A stretch of DNA of 64,000 nucleotides from Apricaphanius iberus (GCA_028564705.1 JAPXFQ010000398.1:1-64000), one strand, 5' to 3'. Numbered from the stretch's first letter, positions 1 through 12,193 are shown. Notes: generated by a model from the letters alone, not told the origin. Translations and numbers: made by a program.

Positions 1-253
1 AAATCTTACATCAGCTTTCACATCTTTGGTTGAATAAATCCAAAAACTGAGCCTGTAACTTGGTCTGTAAAAATGCAATAATGCATTCACAGAAACCTTT
101 GCCCACTGCTGTATTTCTGAAGCACTGCTTCCTCCCAAAGGTTGTATAAAGCAATTGCAGCAAATAAGGCAACTATGTACTTAAATCAAAGATTTATACA
201 GATAAATTGCAACACCTTGAATAATTTTATGGAATAAAGTTAGCTAAACTTAC

Positions 254-388
254 CATAATCCATTGTGAAAAAAACCATTGTGGGATCTGCAGGAGATTTG
301 GTGCCTGAGGGGGAAGGAATCATCACATCGTTTGCAGTATATACTTCTGGCCCTTTGGTCCCCAATGTACCTTCAAATGGATGTGAAG
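254..388 (-). CDS. probable coding exon, likely cytoplasmic part of the lectin gene
   Basis: 135 bp, phase 1 at both ends, with a strong polypyrimidine tract plus CAG acceptor and a G/GTAAGT donor. All 45 codons are open and rich in proline, serine and threonine, with EVYTAND and FFTMDYG as possible tyrosine motifs. No family was recognised. It is placed in the lectin gene only because it is the next good exon on the same strand. Confidence 0.45.
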
Positions 389-3300
389 CTGAAAAAAAAT
401 CATCATATCCTCTTTTTGGTCTATAAAATAAGCAAATTTATTGATTTAAAAGATTATTTAAAAGTATTTAAAAGTCTATTCAAATTCAAACTGGTTTATA
501 CTGTGTGCAAGCTGTTGTAATTCTGTACATTTTTCCCTTGGCCTAAGTAAAGTAGCTCGGTCTCTTATCGGAAAATAAACTAGCAAACACTTCAGACTTT
601 TAAGATGAAAGCATACATGTTGACAAATCAGAAAAAACAAAAAACAAAACTAAAAATAAGTTCATTATATGGAGATACTGACTACATCAGTAAAGGACCC
701 GATATTTATATATTTATTTTGGTTGGCTTTTGCTGCTAGCTCAATATGTTGAAAATATGCTTTAAAATAAAAGATTTTCATTGGTCACCCTACAAAAGCT
801 CTTGTCGATATAGATGAGTTAACGCATGTACTAGTCCTTTAAGTTGGCTTTTCTAGGCCAAACTGCCAAAAACTCCTGCTTTTATAGGGCTGATCACACT
901 TGCTGATGACCAGTTATTCAAATAATACACCGAGAAACATAAGCAGCTGATAAGGTGACTGTTTTCCATTGATTTTCTGGATCAAGAACATGACTAATAT
1001 TTTGTTATCATGACTAGAAATATGATTATTCCTTAAACATAAACACACTTTTCATTTGCCTAACCGGACCAGATCCGTCTCCTAAGTATATGTAAATTAA
1101 GTAAAATTTAGTTGTTTGAATATATAATTTTTCATATATAGCCAGCGTAGCTGGACTTGATACTGTATTAAGTATACATTCTGTAAAACGATGTTTGTTC
1201 AGGAAGACAAATAAATTACAATAATCCTGTGTCAAGATGTATGAATAGGCTACTATGTTTTAGTTCTGATAGTGAGAGATTATGATGCAACCTTTTAATA
1301 TTTCGTATTGTGGTATAAACACAACGGAACCAATGATTAGACATGAACATCTAATGGATACCAGAGTCAAAATATACCCTGAGGTTTCTGATGAAAGATT
1401 TGGCATAAAATAGTACAGGTTTATCTTCTGTAAACCAAGAATTTATTTTTCTTTCTTTATTATTGCAGAGAAACACACACAGTCTAAGTACCTATACTGT
1501 ATAGAGACCTGATAAAACTGAAATAAAGATGAATACCTGAAAATTTTTGGTAGCAGTGATAAGATACAGATATGAAAAAAAAACACATTTTAATCACTGA
1601 TGCAAATGTTTAAGATTTATTTTATGCTTTATGAGTTAATAATCTTGATGGGTAAGTAGTAGGGATGTATGAAAATATCCTTATGCCAGTATATCACAAC
1701 TTCTTATGTCACAATATTGTATCAATATTTAAAAGCAAAGTATCAATTTGTTTTTGTTTTTTAAGAATTTCAATTGTAGCATTCATATTGACAGTAATTT
1801 TTGTCATAAAATTAAAAGTCTGTCGGGTTATTGTTGTCTGTTTTCACCTTCTTTGTTCAAGTGGATCAACTAGATCCAGAAATAATACTGTATGTGTTAT
1901 GTATGAAACAGGTTTGAGTGTTTATAATGCTATGAAATATTTTCTACAGTCAAATAATGTTTTAAGAATCAGAATACATAGTCTTACTCATAGTATCGGG
2001 ATATATTGCAATATATTGTATCGTCTCCTTTGTATCGTGATGCATATCGTATTGCCAGATTCTTGCCGGTGTGGCGCCACAGGCGAGGCCCCCCCGTTGA
2101 GGGGGCCTCGCCTGTGGTGCCGGCACCCACTGGTTAAACGCATCTAGACACTGAGGGCCCGGGGGGGGAGATGGGGGTACCCGGCAGTATTCCCATGTCC
2201 CCCCCCTCTGTTTTAAGTGCACATTAGAACAACACGCAACAACACCACATTGAGCTGGGGGAGAGAGGCTGGGGGGTCTTTCCACACCCCTGTTCGTTGG
2301 ACCATCAGGGGTCGGAGCCCGGATAGAACATCACGCCGTCTGGTCGGGGTCCTGGGCTGGTGGGCTGCTCTTGCCGGTGTGGGGCCTTGGCGGTCTACTT
2401 GTCCCCGTCCTGGTGGGCAAAGGGGTCTGTCTCCTGGGTGCAGTGGCAGGGTTCTCTACTGGGGTGTCTGTCCCTGGGCCTGGGAGTATGGAGTATAGTG
2501 TACGTATGGGGGGTATGAATGAGGGTATAGCGTCCTTTTTTCGTATGTCCTGTATTTGTAAGAATGTGTACACAAGAAAGGGAGGGTACGTATGAGTGTC
2601 TCTGTCTGTCTATGTCTACCTGTCAGGTTGGGTGTTTGGCTGCTCTCTGGCCTGATGCATCTTCTTCCCTCCCCGTCACTCCCCGTCGGTGATGGTTGCT
2701 CCTGCCCGCTGGTTGATGATGACTCTCGATGCCTGGGGCTGGGGGTCCCGGTTGCGGCCCGGCTCGGTCCTGGTGCATGTCGGGCGGGTCCTGGGTGGTC
2801 CGGTGTGTCGGGCGGCCGCTGTTTCGGGCCGATGTCCTCCTTGGATTGACTGGGGCACCTCTTATGGGGGTGCCGGGTTTGTAGAATAGGTTGGTGCCGT
2901 CCGGTGGATCGGTGGGGACCGTGCCTGGCGCCCAATCCTCCTGCCGGTTCCAGGACTTCAGCTGGCTGGTCTGTTCGCCTGGTGGGGCTGTCCGGCATTG
3001 GCTGGGCCCCTGATCTTGGCGCCCCACGTGGGGCGGGATCTGGACCCTGGAGCTGGAAGATCTGGATGTCCAGGTGCCGGCTGGGCGCGGCCTGGGGAGG
3101 GCGTACATCCGCTGTGGCTCCCTGGCGTGTGGATGTGTGGGGGCGGGCCGGGTTGTTGGCGGTGGGTACTGGTCCGGGGTGGCGGCGGCGTGTGTTGTCC
3201 GTCGGTTGGCTGCGGGTCCTCCTTGCCTGCGGCGGCGGCGGGGGACCCTTGTCGGCTGGTCACTGGTTGGGGCCCCGCTGGGGGGTGGGGTGCCCCTGGT

Positions 3301-6300
3301 CCCCGTGGCCTCCGGTTCCTGGTCCGGGCCCGCCCTGGCGTAGCCGGTTACCGGCGGAGCCCGTGGGCTCGTCACTGCGATCTCTCGGGCCCCAGCATCG
3401 CGGCTGGTGGGTGCTCCCCTGGGGCTTCCATCTGTTCCCCTCTTGGCGGGTGATCGACCCTGCGCTGATCCGCCTGTGGACTCTGTACTCTGTGGGACGC
3501 TGGATGCATACATCTCTTGCCTCCTCCATGTCTGTGCCGATTCCTGTAGGACGGATTGACGGTTCCTTACACCAGCTATCAATCACTTGCATGGGGAAAC
3601 CTTATTCAGACCTGCATGCTCGCACACACATAGGTGTGGGGACATAGGTGAGGACGGACATATCTTAAGCTGAGGTTATCATCATTAGTTAGTTGTTCAC
3701 AGGAGCTTACCAGAAACATTTGTATTATGTTCATTAATCAATGCTTGTGTGTAGTGAATGTGTAATTCTTTGTTTATTCTACCAGATCCGAACTATTGGT
3801 TTGGTTCTGTACACTTTGTTGTTTTTGTTTTGTATTACTGTTTCTCTGCCGTCCGGCAGAGGTGGAGGACTGGGATGTTTTCTTGTGTTCTTTATTTGCC
3901 TCCCTGTCTTGTGTCGTCGGTTCGCCCCTCTGTTGGTCCGGTTTCTTTTCTTCACCTTCTTCCTTTCTCCCTTCTTGTCTCAGTTTAATGTCCATGACGT
4001 CAGGAAATTGAACCCACAGTAATCACTAATAAAGATTTTTCATACATATACATCAAGTGGCGTACTACAGCGAAGCTGTAATACTCTGCTTGGGAAAGTA
4101 AAACTGTTGGGCTTGTACTTGGTACTCAGACACCAATTCTGAGTAGCATACTGCTAGACAGGACACGTTAAAAAAAAAAAAAAAAAAAAGGTTTATGAGT
4201 ATGTATTTGTATGAATGTGTACATTCGAGTTTTTTTAGAACGGTGACAGAAAAAATCTGAAGGCTGTCCATAAATTTTACAGATTAGTATTCACACCTCT
4301 CTCTGACTGCTTTAAGTAATGCACAGATTTTTTTTATGCTCTATGGACGGAGTTCAGGTAAATAAATCCCATCCATTATTTATTCCACTTCTCCGTGAAG
4401 GGTGGCAGGAGGTCTGGTGTATATCTCCAGTGGTCTTTGGGGAGAGAAGAGGGGTACACCCTGGACAGTTTGCCAGTCCATCCATTCCAGTAAGTATATG
4501 TAAGTTAATATTATGATGACTGTTTTATTTCAGTTAAACAAAGTTGCATTATGATCATATAAGTTATTATTCTTTCTTTTCTTCATTGAATAGTATAGGT
4601 AAGTTTAGTTTCGCAATGAGATATAACTTTATATATTGGAAAAGATGAAATTGGTTTAGGAGATATACAAGTTCACACTTCATCCTACTCCGTTTCGAAC
4701 CTTATGTTATGTTTTTTTTTTGTATATGCTTGTCTATATATTTCTTAAACTTTGTTCGAAATGAAGAAATACATAGAAATTCACACTCAGGACTTATTAG
4801 TACTACAGCAATCTAAATGAAGACAATAGTTATTACATAATTATGAGCAAGATTCTGTTTGGTTCTTACATATTGTCACCTGCATGTGTCTTTCAGATAA
4901 AGAACTTTGTGAAATTTCTGTTTTTTCTTCCCCCACATGATGATAAGGTTGGTTTGGGTTTTCTTTGCCATCTCTCCTATTGCACAATGTCTGGTTATCA
5001 AGAGCTCGCCACTTGCTGCCCTGTTTCCAAAGAGGGGAATCCATGAGTGCATCAAATTTAACAGATCAACTAAACAAAACAAACATATTGTAAGAGAGGC
5101 AGAGACTACCTGTTTATGTTCCTTCAACAGAAAAACCAAAGAGGAATCTTTTGTAGCACTCAAATGAAGCCTATTTTCTATTAGAGTTATCAGACCTTTC
5201 TTAGTGCAGGTCCACGTCTGGCCTGCTGTCTCTCTTTCACCAGCTCCATCTTTGAAAATGCATGGCTGCAGAACAACCCCTTCATACTCCTCTCTTGGTG
5301 CGGTCAGACATTCTCCAGTGTGTAGGCTGGTGAGTGCCTGGCCTTTTGGAAGCCATTGCCATTCCTGTACAGGCGAGTATGGGTTGCACTCTCCAAGTGA
5401 CACTTGACCTCCTGTTGTTCCTTCTTGCGCCTGCAGGCATTTACCAAGAAGCCTATTTCGAATCTTCAATCCAGACATCACTGTGGAGGAAAAATAAATC
5501 ATATGCAGTTATACTGACTCAGTAGGAGGTTGTGTATGGTAGTTCTCACGGGAGACCTGACTATCCGTGGCCAGAGAAGAGAAAGGGGCCCATGATTTTT
5601 TTTTTTTCAAATTCATCGTCTTTATTTCAAAATAGTTGGGCTCTTTAAGTAATTTGTATCAATTTGAATCACTATATAGTTGTCACCAACTGCAACTGCG
5701 AGAATTAGGCCTAAGTTTATGTCAGTGTCAGTTCTCCACATATTAGGAGTACCCTCTTGGAGGCGCAAAATGGTTTGTTTCGCTTGACAGCGACTGTTAA
5801 CGCCATCAAGCCCAGATCAGCCAAATTAGAATAGCCTTGATGCAAGTCATCATGCTGCCCAAAAAGCACAAATCCGGTCATCAAAAAAAGTTTGCCAGGG
5901 AGGCAAAAGATAGAAGGCAGAATGAGGAGAGACCACTGTTGACTGCTCTCTTTTCGAGAGGTGATCTAGTTTCTAGAGTCATGGAAATAGGATCCAATGC
6001 AGCCTAAAACCAGACAAGTACAAATAACTACGAAACATAAATTAGGGGTAGGAACACCGATATAAGACAAAAAAAAAAAGAGTTAAATTATAGCACTGAA
6101 TACGACTTGAAATGTTTTTCTTTTCTTATTCAAGCAACATATACAGACAAGTTTAGTTATAAAAGAACAATACAAGTTATTTTAAACATGTCCTTTCTTT
6201 GGCATGTCAGGAATAACAAAACAGAGTAGATGATGGTCTACATGTTCAAAGACATATTTGCTCTACAATAAGGTTATCTGAGGATTGGTATCCAAATTGC

Positions 6301-7559
6301 GTGATTGGTTTTAATAAATCAGGACTGCAGTAACCTGTGTTTGTATGGCCTGTAACTATTTGGACTGTATGTGACGGTGGGTGAACCAATGTGTAGAGAT
6401 AATTTCATTTATTGTATGTGCATTAATTGTATGTGAGTGAGTTTGTCCCCTGCCACGAGCCCCAAACTTGTCAGGCAGGTACGAGCTAACTGTGAATGTC
6501 AGAACACGGAAGAATCAGAGGCAAGGAGGGCAAATCATCACCCCACCTAGTGAGGTCCAGTTTCAGTTTCTTGGGTTTGTGAATGGTTAAACACAAGGAA
6601 TACACCAATTGAAATTCCTGGATACATCGGTATGTTGTAGAAATGGCACTATCCCCAGGACACACCTTGTGCGTTTTCCAATCCATGCATCTCTATCAAA
6701 TATTTATCCCTGCTGCTTATACATTTTTTCCACTTCACTCCTTACTTCCACTTAACATTTTATTCTTATGCTTAGCTACAGCACAGAGATCAGTTTCTTT
6801 AGAAATGACCATTTGTGGCTTGCTGTTATTGTGCAAGATGTTCAGTGGTTGCTGTATGTATGTATTTTTATTGATCACATTAAATATTGACATTTTCAGA
6901 TCAACTGAATTTTGCGTTGTTTATTCCTTCGCTGAGGGAAAAAATCCACTATTTATCCTGATTTGTGTTCCCTGTTATTATTATTATTACATTTTATTAT
7001 TAAAAGCCTAACTATTCCATCTTTAATTATTCCATCTTTCAAAAGAGCACCACACATGAAGCAATAGCCTACTAAAACTAAACTTTTACATTACAGTAAT
7101 AACTCCTGAGCAGAAAGGTATATTGTACAGTAGGCTACTGTATTATCCTAATGTTACAGAGAGACGGTTAAGTGCTGGTGCTGCCGCTGATGTATTTTTC
7201 ATGTGTCCTTTCAAGGCTTTACAGTAGTCACAACAGCGCTTAGCAATCTTAAACTTCGGGGAATTTTTTTCAGCTTTGTTAAAATAGGATATGAGCCTTT
7301 TCCAAGGGGGTTGCTTGTCGGTTTTTGTATATTGATGCTTTCTTTCGTCTATTTGAATGTAGGACAACTGCAACACAAAGTCTAAAATGCTACAACATTG
7401 CAATTTTAATCGGTTATTCAGCTAAACAGCTCAAAAATCAAACAAGACTGACCTAAAAGAAAGCGTGATTGCATAGTTTGCAGAGTTGAGAGGGAAATGT
7501 TTACCTCTGAAAAAGATCAGGATAAGCAAAAGTTCAGAAGCCAGTCCTTTTCCTTTCAT
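254..7559 (-). CDS. secreted or membrane ricin-B (beta-trefoil) lectin-domain protein, 3' end outside window
   Basis: Spliced minus-strand gene. Exon 1 (7505-7559) encodes a signal peptide and exon 2 (5110-5480) most of a ricin-type beta-trefoil. Exon 3 (4880-5020) carries its closing strand and a hydrophilic stalk, and 254-388 is a probable later exon. Exons 1-3 join in phases 1 and 0 with consensus sites and give 189 residues without a stop. Trefoil marks are a GKCLQ start, a QEWQW (QxW-type) strand, GECL, a WTC strand and GSKW near the end, with several cysteines. This resembles the cysteine-rich N-terminal domain of the mannose-receptor family, but no fibronectin-II or C-type lectin exon follows. 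Sugar binding is an inference from the fold. I could not name the gene. A second in-frame ATG at 7583 would lengthen the N-terminus by eight residues; I prefer 7559 because a charged n-region then leads directly into the hydrophobic core. Confidence 0.6.
389..1659. other. AT-rich intronic or intergenic sequence
   Basis: Apart from the tentative exon at 1292-1427, nothing is recognised here. The open frames are short and lack splice or homology support. Confidence 0.4.
1292..1427 (-). CDS. candidate transmembrane exon of the lectin gene (tentative)
   Basis: 136 bp open from a GGTTTACAG acceptor to a weak G/GTTGCA donor. Phase 0 in and phase 1 out is exactly what is needed between exon 3 and the exon at 254-388. 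It encodes a hydrophobic run (GYILTLV then CLIIGSVVFI) interrupted by one arginine. The donor is poor and no homology was recognised, so it may be chance. Confidence 0.2.
1660..2068. mobile_element. fragment of a non-autonomous hAT-type element
   Basis: Starts with TAGGGATGTA and ends with the ATCGTATTGCCAGATTCTTG-type subterminal sequence, with many TATCG/ATATTG words. This is the pattern of a common teleost hAT MITE. The distal end is missing: the GC-rich retroelement begins at about 2069. Confidence 0.5.
2069..4189 (+). mobile_element. GC-rich poly(A) retroelement, copy 1
   Basis: About 2.1 kb of very GC-rich DNA ending in an AATAAA signal region and a 20-base A run. It is closely similar to 53,730-55,790 along its whole length, including the tail. 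Frames of up to 319 codons occur on both strands, but they are low-complexity (Gly/Trp/Pro/Arg) and not shared intact between the copies. It therefore looks like a 5'-truncated LINE 3' region or a non-autonomous retroposon rather than a gene. The family was not identified. Confidence 0.6.
4366..4491 (-). repeat. fragment of a tRNA-headed teleost retroposon
   Basis: Contains the words ATCTCCAGTGGTC, GGGGTACACCCTGGACA and GCCAGTCCATCC, also seen in the fuller copy at 62.4-62.8 kb. Only the middle of the repeat is present. Confidence 0.45.
4880..5020 (-). CDS. lectin gene exon 3: last trefoil strand and stalk
   Basis: 141 bp, phase 0 at both ends, with an AACAG acceptor and a CAG/GTGACA donor. 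It starts GSKWRALDNQTLC, which fits the last beta-trefoil strand, and continues as a hydrophilic, glutamate/serine-rich stretch. A different frame over the same bases is also open, but only this one matches the phase of exon 2. Confidence 0.5.
5110..5480 (-). CDS. lectin gene exon 2: main part of the beta-trefoil
   Basis: 371 bp between a CCTCCACAG acceptor and a CAG/GTAGTC donor (phase 1 in, phase 0 out). It encodes about 123 residues of ricin-B type sequence: GKCLQ, a QEWQW strand, a GECL turn and a WTCTKKG strand. The frame has no stop between the splice sites. The open frame runs past the donor only as read-through into the intron. Confidence 0.65.
5852..6007 (+). pseudogene. possible hAT/TTF-type transposase N-terminus
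   Basis: A 51-codon frame starting MLPKKHKSGHQKK. The basic lysine-rich start resembles the N-terminus of TTF/ZMYM-type hAT transposases. Flanking bases look repeat-like and no downstream transposase domain follows. Low certainty. Confidence 0.3.
6008..7504. other. intron 1 of the lectin gene, no further feature
   Basis: Plain AT-rich sequence. Open frames here show no splice or homology support. Confidence 0.4.
7505..7559 (-). CDS. lectin gene exon 1: signal peptide
   Basis: 18 codons from the ATG at 7559, then G before a GTAAAC donor (phase 1). The peptide starts MKGKGLASE and continues with a leucine/isoleucine/phenylalanine core, as in a cleavable signal peptide. The split codon is completed by TG at the start of exon 2, giving valine. 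The upstream in-frame ATG at 7583 is an alternative start. Confidence 0.55.
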
Positions 7560-7850
7560 AGCGATGACAAGTGCAGATAACATGCTTGAGTTTTCCCTTG
7601 AGAGACAGTTTAGCGGTAGAAACAAATGGGAGAGAGCAAAACTTTCCACTCTGGTGGAGTGAGGAGATGGCTGAAAATCAGAGGCCAAATAAACACCTTA
7701 AAGGGGAAGCGCAGTTTTTTGGTTAGCCTATTGAGAGCAACTTAAAACTGGAGACCAATGTATTTGCTGACTTTAAGGTGACTCAAGAACGATTTATAAT
7801 GCTCTGTGCATGTTTTAGTTCTTGGATGTAGCCTGCTATAATAAAAATAT

Positions 7851-7895
7851 TAATACTACTACTACTACTACAACAACTACTACTACAACTACTAC

Positions 7896-7926
<31 letters not shown>

Positions 7927-7944
7927 GATAATAATAATAATAAT
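7851..7944. repeat. ACT/AAT trinucleotide microsatellite
   Basis: Runs of ACT with ACA interruptions pass into AAT with GAT interruptions. The minus-strand open frame with long isoleucine and serine runs is a by-product of this repeat. Confidence 0.9.
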
Positions 7945-8269
7945 GAATGGAAAGCGTAGCTGAAAATATGGGGGGAAATCCTCATCTACACTCATACAAT
8001 TTTTAGATTTGTGTTTATCATATTTGTTAACCTATATGTATAAAATATTTATTAAAAGCAATAATCGGGGGACCACTTTTAATGTATAAAGGAGAGGCTT
8101 TCTCTGGTCTCTGTACCGGTCCAAACTTCATCACTGAGTTAGGTATCTGCCCAGGAACAGAAAAAACTAAAGTAAACAGTGATAGCTGTGTTGGTTTTTT
8201 TTGGTTGTTGTTTTTAAAATGTTTTAAAATCCAACCATATTTATATTCTAGTAATTAATTTTCATATTC

Positions 8270-8312
8270 ATAAAACTTTATTTATCCCACATAGGGCAAT
8301 TCAATTTGGTAA
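8270..8312. repeat. short LINE 3'-tail-like relic
   Basis: The words ACTTTATTTATCCCACA and GGGCAATTCAATT match the tail of a dispersed teleost retroposon also glimpsed at 39.04 kb. Confidence 0.35.
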
Positions 8313-10079
8313 TCCCAACCACAATAATCCAAAAAATAATAAATAATCTAAAATAAAAAAGTACAAGCACTCAAAACATATAAAATATATGCTTTTGTAG
8401 CAGAGTGGTTCAACTTAGTGTCTCAGGTTAGATGAGAAAACACAAAACAAAAACTAATGGAGTTACTATAAAGAGGATTGGATGAAAAAGTCCAAGCTAC
8501 AATTTTTTCTCCTATGGGGTGCATAATAAACCAGAGGGCATAAAAAAATATTCACCACAAAAAGGAAAATGGTTTGGAATTTACTTTAACTTTAATTTAA
8601 ACTAAAACCGAATAATTAGTTGTTTTTTTTTAAGTATTGATTTGTGATGAGATATTTCAGTTGGCCCACCAAAGAGGCACAAACCAATAATATAGTAAAT
8701 TGTTGGCTTATGTTTGATCTTTGATGTGAAATCTTTTTCTAGCGTTTACATTATAAGTATTTCTTTGAATTGTTTTGAGACTCAGGAGGCCAGGCTGAGG
8801 ACAACAAATCTTTAGTCAAACAAAATTCAGCAAAGTCTATCAAAAGAAATATGTGAAATTTTGCCAAATAAAACATATTGATGTAGTAAAAAGAACACTG
8901 TAAATAATGAGAAGTGGCAAAAAACAAAACAAAAATAAAGTACAAGATAAACTCTTGATTCTTCAGCTTTTCACCCTCCAACCAATTTGAACTCAGCTTT
9001 GTTTTCCACCCTGCCTCAGGGGTCCAGCACTTTACAAGCACTCTGCCAACACTCCATCGACTACTAATGTGTTTTAAAGAGCATAAATCTGCTATTAGAA
9101 GAAACAAACAGCCACTATTTGAATAGAACATCACAACTTGTCGCTATGAGAAGCTGGAAAGCTTTGGAGGGCCTGCATAATCGTGAGATGTTTTCTTGTA
9201 TCCCACAAAAAGAATGTGTTGATCAGGTCACAAAAATAAATGTTTACATTTTGCCAAAACTCTTCCTACTAACTTGAATAATTTCAAAAGGCAACATTTA
9301 TTTTTGGACATCAATAAAAAACCAAAGTCCTGATTTTACAGAAAGCATCAGATAATAGATTTTAGTACTAGTATTTTGATTAGTATATTTGGCCTTTGTG
9401 ATCGGTCTCACTGGCATTTTTACATAGATTTGAGCATTTCTGTTGCCCTCTGAGGGCAGGATACCAGAACAATTTGACGTTAAAGTCAGTACTGGGCACC
9501 TGAGGCCATCAGACAAAGGGGAAGGTGTTTTGGGATCTCCCTCTCATCAGAATATTGAGATGAGAAACTGCAACTTTTTTCTAAGCTACAAAATGCATCA
9601 AGAAATCACCAGTCTGTAGACTATGTTGTGTGTTTAATACACTTGTTCCTATTTTAACTTTTTGGATTAAATCCCGATACTCAAAAGCATAAAAAGTTTT
9701 ACTTTCTAAAAAAGAAGGTAGTTTGTGTTTTTCAGTTATAAATAAGAGTTGTCTGGGGTAATGAAAAAGATGTCTATAATCCTGACATATCAGAGCATCT
9801 CTTTTTTATGTAGTGTTTACAACTGAAAGACACAAACCACTTCAATTTTTATAAGAACAACAACACAGATAAAGAGTGCCAAAATTGGAGATACAGTGCC
9901 TAAGGTCTTCTGAGTGGATACACCCACTGCTTTACGAAACTATGGGTAACCCTTGAAATTCTTCACATTCAAACGGAGTGCCTTTTCACCATAGCACTAT
10001 CCATTTCCCCTATCCCTTACCTTCCCCCAGTACTGAACTGGCAGGAACACTAAACTTAGAAAAAAGAAAATAAACCCCA
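8313..10079. other. AT-rich intergenic sequence, nothing recognised
   Basis: No exon with good splice sites and no recognisable repeat. Open frames are shorter than 130 codons and look random. Confidence 0.4.
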
Positions 10080-10137
10080 GGTTGCATGGTAGTGCAGTTG
10101 GTAGCACTGTTGCCTTGCAGCAAGAATGTCCTCTTGT
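10080..10137 (+). repeat. tRNA-like head of a teleost SINE-type repeat (relic)
   Basis: GCATGGTAGTGCAGTTGG, GTAGCACTGTTGCC and CAGCAAGAATGTCCT are the plus-strand form of the head seen inverted at 62.66-62.77 kb and 14.77-14.94 kb. Confidence 0.45.
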
Positions 10138-11269
10138 GGTTTGATGTAGCAGCAATGTCTTAGAATCAGTAGTGTTTTTTTTCATTTTAACTGGTTCAGT
10201 GTGTTTACCAGTGTGCTACTAAAGAGCTGTATGTATTGTAAACATATCGTTTTCTGTCTTATATCCTCAATAGTATTTGTACTTTTGGAATTAATGTGCT
10301 TTTGTTCTAAAGCCAAATTAAATGATGGACCAATATTTGTCTTTGATCTGCTTTCTTCTTGAATATGTATGGTTTCATACATATTCATTAATACAAATAT
10401 ATTACTTTATTGAGAAACTACTACTCATGCAGGACAAGCTACTCCAAAGAAGCAACATAGATTTTGGTGGTCTAGCTGGCTGGTTGGCTGCCTTACTGGA
10501 AAACGAGCACTTAAATAAATGAGACTGTCAGGTTAAAAGCAGGCCTGCAGTCGACTAATCAGAAAGCCACTGAGGAGACCATTATGACATAATGGCTTCA
10601 TCCTTGTGGTCATAGCTGTAATGGATACATTTCATGTTGTCTTGTGCTGCTAGTTTCACTTTTATTTTTAAGAAAGATGATTTTGTATTTGATGCTATGT
10701 AGGCAAGGCAAGGCCATTTTATTTATATAGCATTATTTATATAGCAAAACTAACAGCTTTGACAGTTAAGAATAAAAAACAATTGTATCATTTACGATTT
10801 GAACAGAACAGCAATGTAGGAAACATCTATTTAAAGTACGTAAATTAAAAGCAGATAAAACACAAGAATCAGTTAAAAGAAGTAAATTAGGAACAAGAGA
10901 ATCAATAAAGAATAAAAATCGGAATTTAGGACTCAAAGGCAGCTCTGAATACTAGAGTTTTAATCTTTTAATTATAAGAGCCTAGTGATACAGCATGTTT
11001 ACATTCGTCTGGTAGTTTGTTCCAAATTTGTGGAGCTGTAGCCCGTATCATGGTAGATTCTCCCCTTGGCTTCAGCTTTATCAAAACCACATCCCTCTCT
11101 AAACGCTATAAAACAGTTTGAAAAGCACTCAGTTTTTCTTTTCTTTTATGGAGCTACCTAAAGTAAAGAAAAATAAAATCTTCTCTGACACTTTGAATAT
11201 TTTCAATTTTATAGAGAACATTTTAATCTTGGTGCTATTACTGTTATTATATTCTGTGAAATCACTTCA

Positions 11270-11520
11270 AACAAACAACTCCAGGCCAATCAGCAGCTAC
11301 CTCTGCTGGGTAGGAGTGTGAGGGATATCACATTACTGGACCAATCAGTCCATAGGTGGGTGTGTTGTGTCGGTTCAAAACGTTTTGACACAAGGCAAAG
11401 GTAGTCAAAAAAAATGGGTCGGCTGGGGTCGGTTCAGAACAGACATAGGTAATGGAAACGCCACAGAACCGTTCCAAAGCGACCTGTTCTGTACCGTAAT
11501 GGCCCTAGTGAAAAAGGGGG
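11270..11520. mobile_element. MITE-like insertion in the L2 relic
   Basis: The GGTCGGTTCAGAAC, GAACCGTTCC and TGTACCGTAATGGCC words and the GGCCAATCAGCAGC start are foreign to the L2 family and resemble short hAT-like elements. Borders are approximate. Confidence 0.4.
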
Positions 11521-11657
11521 ATAAGTAACACTTTGAGGTTCAGGTCTGAGTCCATTATTACGTCTAGATTACTGGTCTGATCAGTGGTATTTAGTTGCAT
11601 TAACTGAAGCTGTGTGCTGACTCTTGATTGTTCCTCCTTAGGTCCAAAAATAATTAC

Positions 11658-12193
11658 TTAATGTTTGTTTCTGTTTAGCTGGAGGAAGTTATGTGACATC
11701 CAGCTGTTGATTTGTTCAATGCATTCGTTTAGGGTCTGGATAGAATCAAAGTCACCTGGAGACATTGTAATGTATAGCATAGTGTCATCTGCATAGTTAT
11801 GGTAGCTGATCTTATTGGCTTCTTTAAACTGGGTTAGAGGGAGCATGTAGATATTTAACAGGAGGGGTCCCAGGATGGAGCAGTCAGGGACCCCACATGT
11901 GATTTCTGTTTGTTCTGATAAGAAATTTATTATTGACAAATAATTTCCTGTTCTTGAGGTAAGATTCAAACCAGTGATATGCTATACCAGAGTCCAACCC
12001 AGCTCTCCAGTCATTCCAGTAGTATTTTATGGTCAACAGTGTCATATGCTGCACTGAGGTCCAACAGAACCAGAACTGTGGTTCTGCCACAGTCTGTATT
12101 TATATGGATGTCATAAAAGACTTTGACAAAGTCAGTCTCAGTGCTATGATGAGCATGGAAAACAGACCGAAAATTATCTAAAGAGTCGTTCAT
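11658..12193 (-). pseudogene. L2 reverse-transcriptase remnant
   Basis: Three overlapping frames together cover the palm of a CR1/L2 reverse transcriptase. The DLSAAYDTVDH box lies near 12,040 and the YADD box near 11,790. At least two frameshifts and internal stops are present. Confidence 0.85.

Noticed and set aside
2456..3647. Long frames on both strands (up to 319 codons) in the GC-rich block
   Set aside because: Overlapping frames on both strands, low-complexity Pro/Arg or Gly/Trp content and no intact conservation in copy 2: effects of base composition in a retroelement.
7783..7995. Minus-strand frame with isoleucine and serine runs
   Set aside because: Translation of the trinucleotide microsatellite.
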